Source: Microglena sp. YARC
Taxonomy: Eukaryota; Chlorophyta; Chlorophyceae; Chlamydomonadales; Chlamydomonadaceae
NCBI GenBank assembly: GCA_022414725.1
Contig: CM039463.1
Coordinates: forward strand, 22,391,511 to 22,455,510
DNA length: 64,000 nt
Reading direction: 5' to 3'
This document shows, piece by piece, positions 57,522 through 64,000 of the stretch. Under the pieces are notes generated by a model. The model was not told where the DNA came from, ran no database searches, and was given only the letters and a program-made list of their open reading frames with translations. The position numbers and the translations under genes are program-made. How positions within the stretch are numbered: the first letter of the stretch is position 1; each line of letters begins with the position of its first letter.

Positions 57522-57797
57522 TGTAATGTTTGACTGATGTAGAAGTTACAAACTAAAGAGCAATCCAGATATGTCTGTCAAGAGTCGAGGGCCCATTTAT
57601 ACACTCTGATATGGTCCTGCTGATCCGACGCCGATCTAGGCCCCCCATCGCTGGCGCTGGCCCAGTTCGGTCGAGTTCGGTTGGGTCCTGCTGATCCGTT
57701 GTTCCCGTTGACCCTGACGTTGACCGAACACTGATATAAATTTCGCGTCTCGCCCTGGGAGATGTGCATTTCTGTTACCGACCCCCAACACAATACA
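57522..57797. promoter_or_regulatory. Second bidirectional H2A/H2B promoter
   Basis: TATAAA for H2A at 57596-57601 (minus) and for H2B at 57735-57740 (plus, 58 bp before ATG). Two copies of GGTCCTGCTGATCC (57613, 57684), the reverse of the motif in the first pair. Confidence 0.85.
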
Positions 57798-57808
57798 ATG
57801 GCACCCAA
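57798..57808 (+). pseudogene. H2B: Histone H2B, cut after 11 bases by a retrotransposon
   Basis: ATGGCACCCAA is the start of H2B (Met-Ala-Pro-Lys; the first copy begins ATGGCACCCAAAGCT). The leader upstream (CCCCAACACAATACA) matches the H2B leader of the first pair. At 57809 the sequence switches to the LTR of a Ty3/gypsy element. The remaining ~119 codons must lie beyond the right edge if they still exist. Confidence 0.88.
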
Positions 57809-58085
57809 TGTGGTGGATAACGATCCTCCCACTGAGTTGCCACGCGGTGGTGACGACTTTCCGACAGATGACGAACGACTTCTGTAGGCAGTTGAAACCG
57901 AGCGAATTGACCCACTGATCAGTGTCTGATCAGCTACTCGGGAATACCTAAAACGAGGGTTCCATTAGGGTCTAGACGCGCTGGAAGCGGGAAGGGAGTC
58001 TTAAGCCGTGCTTCTGACTCTTAGGCTCATTTCTTAGGCTTCCAGTTACAAGACACTCCGTGTTACAAGGTATTCATATACCACA
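57809..58085 (+). repeat. Gypsy 5' LTR
   Basis: Starts TGTGGTGGATAACGATCC; end placed at '...TATACCACA' before a TGG, so the 3' border is approximate. Confidence 0.7.
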
Positions 58086-58175
58086 ATTGGTTTCTTGAGC
58101 CTGGTCGCGCTTTCAAACCGCGCCACTCGCTTTACTCCCCCCCCCGACGTCCCCTCGAGCCCACCATCACCGAGT

Positions 58176-58922
58176 ATGGCCTCTTCTTCAGCCCACGCTG
58201 CTGCGGCTCCACCTTCTGAGGTCCCGAATGACGACATGGACCACGAGGAGCTCGTCCAGCAAGTCAAGGCTTGGGAGCTGCACGAGCTCTCCAAGGAGAA
58301 AAGAAAAGGCGCTGGAGGGCCGGCACCTTCGCCTCCCGACCTTTCAGCTACCGAGAAGGAGCTGAAGGAAGCGCGGATGGCTGTCAAAGTTATCAGCATG
58401 AATAGCGGTGCTCTCGCTTGTTTTATGTCTTGGTGACTCCTTGTGTACTCCCTTAGAACTATCGGTCCTGACAGTACTATGTCAGCTTCCTGTTGACTGC
58501 GTCATCGGTTCTTCTGACACGCGCTGTCTAGCCTGTACCCTGATCAGGTTCCAGGCTACCGCCCCCTTTCCTCCACTGGTGCCCCTTAATGGGTCTCCTG
58601 TGCTTGTAACTTATTCTCGTCTACGCATTTATAGATTGGCGTGCTGCACACACAAAGTCCACTCTCCGGAGTGTTATCCAAGCTGATAAAAGTCAAAGGC
58701 AAGAAGGTCGCCACAAGGCCTGACTCCACGCCGCTTGGCAAGGCTGCCGCGCACGTTGCCCTCGTGGAGAAGGACAGGGTTATCGCTAGCCTCGAACTTC
58801 TTCACCATCACGAGGCCGAGGCCACCGCATCCAAGCACCTTGAGGAGATGGCTCGGCTCCAAATGCGAATGAGGGATGCCGAACAGGAGACACTTCGAGT
58901 TTCCGCTCTCCTAAAGGCCTAG
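58176..58922 (+). pseudogene. Gypsy gag N-terminal part, interrupted by solo LTR
   Basis: ATG 58176 opens a frame with 'DHEELVQQVKAWELHELSK' (coiled coil). It is broken at 58391-58688 by the copia LTR (298 bp plus 5-bp duplication = 303, a multiple of three), so the frame resumes unchanged at 58689 with 'ALVEKDRVIASLELLHHHEA' up to TAG 58920-58922. After this stop the same frame stays open through a Pro/Ala/Gly-rich tract to TAA at 59178-59180. Both stops fall where Gln (CAG, CAA) would fit. Confidence 0.8.
58391..58688 (+). repeat. Solo copia LTR with 5-bp target duplication
   Basis: 298 bp, same family as 49856, flanked by AAAGT at 58386-58390 and 58689-58693. Arose by insertion and LTR-LTR recombination inside gypsy gag. 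Confidence 0.93.
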
Positions 58923-59180
58923 CAAACGCTCCCCGCTGGACCACCTGATGGCCCCGCTGCTGGATCGCCTGCAACGCCCCCCGCCCCCGCTGGACAACCC
59001 GCGGCCCCCACAGCTGGACTGCTTGCGGGCCCCCCTGCTGATGGATCGCCTGCTGCTGGCCAGCCCGCTGCTGAAGCGCCCGCTGCAGGACCGCCCGCTG
59101 TTGGCCCTCCCGCTGGACCTCATTCGGACGCTTTAATGGCTCTACGTGCCCAGATTGAGCTGCTGGAGGCTAAGGCCTAA

Positions 59181-60098
59181 GTGGCTGAGCGACAAGCTGC
59201 GGCAGCTAAGGTAGAGTCACATGTTTTGCCCTTGGTCCCGAGGCCCTTAGTTGGCAAGTATGAACGTCCATCCCTTTGGACTGGGGTAGAAGACAAGAAG
59301 CTCCCGAGGGGTAGGATTTGGTGGAAGTTGCTAGAGTCATGTTGCACGTTGCACCATATGTTAGTACCATCCAACATACCAAACTTCTTTGGTGGGGTAG
59401 CTGCCGAGTGGCTAGACCACCTCATGACCGCGTCACCGGCCATTACGTGGGCTGAGATAAAAACTCAGTTCCTAAACTTCTATGACCCCTACCATGCTGA
59501 CGACGACATCAATGCACGCCAACGGCTGCATGCCAACTCGATTCGGCAGACCTCGACGGTTAGGCATTACGCTATGGCTTTCCAAAACGAAGTGCGCATT
59601 GCCGGGGGTATGCAATTGGATGATCATCTAGTTCTGTTTCGGTTTGGTCTGATTCCAACCATCGAGGCACGATGCCGCAGACGTACTGCTGCACAAGGAG
59701 GCCAATTTTCCTCTTTAGACGAGCTTGTCGAACATGCTGCTGCCATTGAAACTGAACTTGCTGCCACCAAAACACCAACCCCTACCTCGGCCATGTACGT
59801 TCAGGCAAAAGGCAAACGGCCTGGTGGACCTCACGAGGGGTCCACCCAGCACAAGCACAAGAAGGGCACGGCCCAGACTCCAGCTGCAACGGGCCCGCCG
59901 CCCTTTTCCAGCCCTGCGGGACAGCTACAATTTGCTGAAAAGCATAAGTGGAAGCAGGCTGACGGTCAGCCCTGGACACCGGATGCTATTAAACTAGCTA
60001 AGGAGGGTAACTTATGTTACAAGTGTGGTACGAAGCGCACGGCCGCTACAGCCACTGCCCCCTCCAAGTGCCCTAGCTGCCCTACCGTTAGGAAGTAG
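59181..60098 (+). CDS. Gypsy gag, capsid and nucleocapsid part
   Basis: 305 codons in the same frame as the upstream gag piece. The capsid domain has 'VAAEWLDHLMTASPAITWAE' and 'YDPYHADDDINARQRLHANS', the retrotransposon Gag signature. The C-terminal part is basic and ends in a degenerate zinc knuckle 'LCYKCGTKR'. Terminated by TAG 60096-60098, with pol continuing in the same frame. Its first codon is GTG after TAA, so the piece is the continuation of gag at 58176 and not an independent gene. Confidence 0.8.
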   Translation: MAERQAAAAKVESHVLPLVPRPLVGKYERPSLWTGVEDKKLPRGRIWWKLLESCCTLHHMLVPSNIPNFFGGVAAEWLDHLMTASPAITWAEIKTQFLNFYDPYHADDDINARQRLHANSIRQTSTVRHYAMAFQNEVRIAGGMQLDDHLVLFRFGLIPTIEARCRRRTAAQGGQFSSLDELVEHAAAIETELAATKTPTPTSAMYVQAKGKRPGGPHEGSTQHKHKKGTAQTPAATGPPPFSSPAGQLQFAEKHKWKQADGQPWTPDAIKLAKEGNLCYKCGTKRTAATATAPSKCPSCPTVRK

Positions 60099-63000
60099 GA
60101 TGTAGGTCTGCTTGTAGACATAGATAGGGATGTTCTTTTTCAGTTTCCGTCCCCTACTATCTGTGTAACACCATCTACAGCACAGACCACATCCCCTCCT
60201 TGCCTTCCGACCCTGCCCCCGCCTCCTGCCATTCCATGCATATCTGCTTGCACAACAGCTTGTGTCCACGCGGACCAAGCTACCGCACACTTTGAGGCCA
60301 CCCTATCGGGGGTATCTGGCAAAGTTCTCATTGACAGTGGAGCAGACTCTGTCTTCGTAGACGCAGAATTCTGTGCTAGGGCAGGTTTAGCCACCTTTAC
60401 GGGCTCACCAGTCATGGTGCGGGTAGCTGATGGATCCCAAGTCCTCACTACTACGAGAACGAGTTTTGTCCTGAACTTAGGCAAACATAGGTCAGAAATT
60501 AAATCTGCTTATGTCCTCCCTACGCTAGGGCCCGGCACCACCGCACTTCTCGGAAGAAGTTGGATGATGAAGACGGGGTGCTGCATTGGTTTTGAAGAGA
60601 CACGTCTCAGAGCCAGTTTCAAAATAGCTAAAAAGCATAAACGTAGAGTAGCAGTCGAACTGTACTCCACCCGACTCGAGTCGGAACCTCTCTCCATCAA
60701 GGAATTAGTTGCTTATACTTTGGCACGTATCGAATTTTTTGACACAGCACAGCGAAAAACGCCAGGAGTCCTGTCTAACAGAGCACTTAAAAAGTTTATC
60801 CGCAAATCAAAACAAAAACTCAATTGTTTCGAAGTCCTAGTCACATCAGTGGACCAAGACGACGATGCCTTTACAATTCGAGTAACGGCAGCACAAGCAA
60901 ACACGGTGCAACAAACGAAACACGAACGGATAATCTCGGGTTGCGAAACGGACTTTAAAAAGGTCTTCGCCCCGGCGGACAAGATTTCTGACCTTAGGGC
61001 TGACACCCCATTCGTATGCCCCCTCACGGAGGCGGCATCCCCACAATTCTCTCGAGGACAGCGGTTGTCCCCCGCAGAACTGCTAGAGGTCCAAAACCAA
61101 GTTAAAGACTTGTTGGCCAAAGGCTACATCAGCCCTAGCTCGAGCCCGTGGGGCGCACCAGTCCTTTTCATCGCCAAACCCGATGGCTCTTGGAGGATGG
61201 CTATCGACTATCGTAAATTGAACAAGGTCACGGTACCAAATCGCTATCCCCTCCCACGAATTGACGATCTGTTTGACTCAGTTCTTGGGCTAGCAAATGC
61301 ACCCTCGGCCTTTACAAAAGTCATGAACACCGTGTTCAGAGATTTAATTGGCCAATTCGTCGTCATTTACTTGGATGATATTCTCATCTACAGCAGTAAT
61401 GATGAAGAACACGAAAAACACATTCGAATTGTGTTACAACGTCTTGAAGATAACCACCTCTTTCTTAAACGAGAAAAGTGTTTCTTCTATAGACCGGAAG
61501 TCAAATACCTAGGGCATGTGCTCTCCGGTGAAGGCGTCCGAGTCAACGAAACGAAGGTGAAAGCAGTTGCAGATTGGCCCACACCTACCTCCTCGAAGGA
61601 AGTTCAGCAGTTCCTAGGACTCTCTAACTTTTTCAGAAAGTTTATCCAAGGTTACTCGACGCTCGCAGCCCCTCTAATCCAGATTTCGAATCTAACAGAC
61701 AGGCCAGCACCGATTTCACCGAAATTGAAACCGCCAGGACTGACAAAATCACCGACGGTGACACCAAGTCCGAAACCACTCGGAAAACGACAGGCAGGGC
61801 TCAAGGGACCTGCATTTCAAAATGTTTGGACCCAAGCCTGCCAGGAGGCATTCCTCGGCATCAAAGAAAGTCTTACGAAGGCTCCTTTGCTTGCACACCC
61901 TGACCCAGCGAAGGACTATCGGGCGGTAACCGATGCTTCTGTCGTTGGTACAGGGGGCGTTCTCATGCAAGATGGGCGACCCATCGCGTGCCACTCTCAC
62001 AAATTCTCAAGCGCTGAACGAAACTACTCCACGGGCGAGCAAGAATTGCTCGCAGTGTACTTGGCCTTGAAAGAATGGCGATGCTACCTCGAAGGTTGCA
62101 CTGGCAAGTTCGAACTTGACACCGACCACGAACCCCTCGTCTACCTTGCAAATCAGCCCATGCTGAGCAGAAAGCAGGCACGATATCTTGAGTTTTTCTC
62201 GCGCTTCACGAACATGAAGTGGGCTCATATCGCGGGCCGTACTAACGTAGCTGACCCTCTGAGTAGGAATCCAGCCTTCTCAGAGGCTACGGCTTTGTTC
62301 ATTCAGAGGCTGTCCGCAAATGACCCACTCCACATGCGCGAAATAGCCCCAGATATTCTGCATGGTTACACGGAAGACTTGTGGTTCGATAATCCGCACA
62401 ATACCAAGTACCTCTCCAAACGGGCAGATGGTTTCTGGGTTGGCACCGGCAAATCCATACGAGCAGCACCTGAGTCGCAGATCGTTGTACCAAATGGTAA
62501 TTTGCTCAAAGCTCGGATTTTGTTTGCTTTCCACGATACCCAACGAAGTGGACATGGAGGCATCGACCGAACTTTTCGATCTGTTGCACGCTACTATTGG
62601 TGGCCTGCCATGCGACTCAATGTCGTTGATTACGTACGCCACTGTGATTCTTGCCAACGGGTAAAAATTTCACATCAGAACCCGCAGGGTAACCTTCAAC
62701 CCCTTTCGATTCCGACCGCCCCCTTCGATTCACTGTCCATGGACTTCATCGTTGGGCTACCGAAATCGAATGGTTTTGATCAGATATACGTGATCGTTGA
62801 TCGCCTTACGAAGATGGTCAAACTTATCCCATGCAAAACGACAGACGATGCTGAAAAGATTGCTACCCTGTTCCACGAGCGCGTGCTCAGCGAACAAGGC
62901 CATCCGCTTTCCATCATCTCTGATCGCGATGTTAAGTTCACGAGTAAATTTTGGCAAACACTCTTAACTCTGTGCGCTATCCGACCTGGAATGTCGACTG

Positions 63001-64000
63001 CATTTCACCCACAAACAGATGGTCAAACAGAACGTATGAACAGTGTTCTCGAAGACACTCTTCGCCATTTTCCCTCTGCGAATCAGAAAAATTGGGCCAG
63101 TCTTTTGCCGAATGCACAATTCGCCATCAACAACTCGTACAACAGAAGCATTCGAGATTTTCCGTTTCGGTTGCTGTACGGTAGATACCCTCGAGTGGCA
63201 CTACAACCATCAGATGATGTCATCGCTACGGCACATCAACCAGCCCTGTCCTGGGTCGAGCATATGAATAATGCATATGACACGGCCAAGGCAGCGCTTA
63301 AATCCGCGAAGGATCGTCAAAAAACGTATGCAGACTTGCACCGTCGACCGGTGAAGTATACTCACGGTCAGGAAGTTTTGTTGAACTCGAAGAACATCAA
63401 ATACTGGCCTGGTATGACTCGGAAGCTCATGCCCAGATTCGTTGGTCCCTACAAAATCTCTCACACTATCCAAAAGAGGGGGGAGACCATTGCAGTGACT
63501 CTATCCCTCCCCGAAGGATGGAAGATTCATCCAACGTTTCACGTATCTCTTGTCAAAGAATACCTATCCGACGGGACTGGGTTTATTAGACCAAATCCGG
63601 AATTGTTACGCACATGCGGTGAACCTATCTACGAGATTAGCAACGTTGTTGATCACAAGATACAGTCTGGTACGGTGTATTACTATGTACAATGGTTACA
63701 CTCAGACCATGTTCACTCTTGGGAACTCGAAGAAGAGTTGTTACCTATGTGCTCTGAACAAATCGATTTGTATTGGAGACAACACCCTTCTCGGGTACGA
63801 CCCGTGATAGGTGCCAACGACCCGAAACCTAAAACGGTTAAAAAACCTACTCACAGGGATTATGCGACTGTAACCCCTGATGAGTTTCTCATTCGAAAGA
63901 GTACTAGACTTCAGGAGAAGGCTAGGGCTAGAGAAGGGGGAATTGTGGTGGATAACGATCCTCCCACTGAGTTGCCACGCGGTGGTGACGACTTTCCGAC
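60099..64000 (+). CDS. Gypsy pol: protease, RT (deleted), RNase H, integrase, chromodomain; runs off window
   Basis: Open from just after the gag TAG to the window end, about 1300 codons. Protease active site 'VLIDSGADSVFVD' at 60324. RT: 'PWGAPVLFIAKPDGSWRMAI' and 'YRKLNKVTVPNRYPLPRIDD', then at about 61287 it jumps to 'LANAPSAFTKVMNTVF', so ~45 residues containing catalytic motif A are missing; 'VIYLDDILIYS' and 'YLGHVLSGEGV' remain. RNase H: 'YRAVTDASVVGTGGVLM', 'YSTGEQELLAVYLALKEW'. Integrase: HHCC ('HDTQRSGHGG', 'CDSCQRVK'), acidic triad in 'MDFIVGLP', 'ISDRDVKF' and 'DGQTERMN', GPY/F module 'PRFVGPYKI'. Chromodomain 'YYYVQWLHSDHVHSWE'. In the 5' LTR copy the frame meets TAG ~30 bases past the window edge. 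Confidence 0.92.
63930..63943 (+). promoter_or_regulatory. Gypsy polypurine tract
   Basis: AGAGAAGGGGGAAT immediately before the 3' LTR, the plus-strand primer position. Confidence 0.75.
63944..64000 (+). repeat. Gypsy 3' LTR (first 57 bp)
   Basis: Identical to 57809-57865; continues outside the window. Confidence 0.93.

Larger units (their letters stand above)
57809..64000 (+). mobile_element. Ty3/gypsy chromovirus inserted in H2B (3' end beyond window)
   Basis: 5' LTR from 57809 and start of the 3' LTR at 63944 share at least 57 identical bases beginning TGTGGTGGATAACG. Gene order gag, protease, RT, RNase H, integrase, chromodomain is that of Ty3/gypsy chromoviruses. The identical LTR starts suggest a fairly recent insertion, but only a short part can be compared. 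Carries a solo copia LTR at 58391 and several inactivating changes. Confidence 0.93.

Noticed and set aside
3203..60098. Alternative genetic code (TAG/TAA = Gln)
   Set aside because: Histone ORFs stop at TAA and TAG exactly at the expected C-terminus before the stem-loop, and the HECT gene ends in TAG at the expected place.

Overview
This is a eukaryotic nuclear window, most likely from a chlorophyte green alga. Three things suggest this: two divergent H2A/H2B histone gene pairs whose mRNAs end in the metazoan/chlorophyte 3' stem-loop instead of relying on poly(A), a plant-type (UPL6/UPL7-like, UBE3B/UBE3C in animals) HECT ubiquitin ligase, and an extreme load of introns, simple repeats, Ty1/copia and Ty3/gypsy elements. 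The species cannot be named from sequence alone.

Layout. 1-2645: remains of two Ty1/copia copies in opposite orientation. 2646-5378: a second copia-like element, of which a gag-like ORF (one amber codon) and a probable 5' LTR remain. 6023-7171: intact divergent H2B/H2A pair. 7172-9399: intergenic repeats including a hAT-type MITE. 9400-46415 (minus strand): one giant HECT E3 ligase gene. I could assemble a first coding exon plus 14 further exons; the 14 are contiguous in phase (1 + 1202 codons including stop). One exon carrying the IQ-motif region, between 46251 and 41424, was not found. 46416-49855: MITE, pentanucleotide array and a 5'-truncated LINE. 49856-56628: a nearly complete Ty1/copia element with target-site duplication. 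57056-57808: a second divergent H2A/H2B pair whose H2B is cut at codon 4 by a Ty3/gypsy chromovirus (57809 to beyond 64000), itself hit by a solo copia LTR.

The most unusual feature is the architecture of the HECT gene. Every intron between located exons contains one to ten degenerate copies of the edge of a neighbouring exon together with its splice site, embedded in minisatellites. In most introns the repeats next to the 5' splice site are G/T-rich on the sense strand while those next to the 3' splice site are C/A- or C/T-rich. The simplest reading is that tandem duplications spanning splice junctions are nearly neutral, since either copy can be spliced to give the same mRNA, and so they accumulate and swell the introns. 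The opposite base composition at the two ends could also let each intron fold on itself as RNA. Other points: both LTR retrotransposons separate gag from pol by one in-frame TAG, the copia primer-binding sites resemble the half-tRNA-iMet type of Drosophila copia, and several small non-autonomous families (MITE, tRNA-derived SINE, at least four unclassified repeats) are scattered through introns and spacers.
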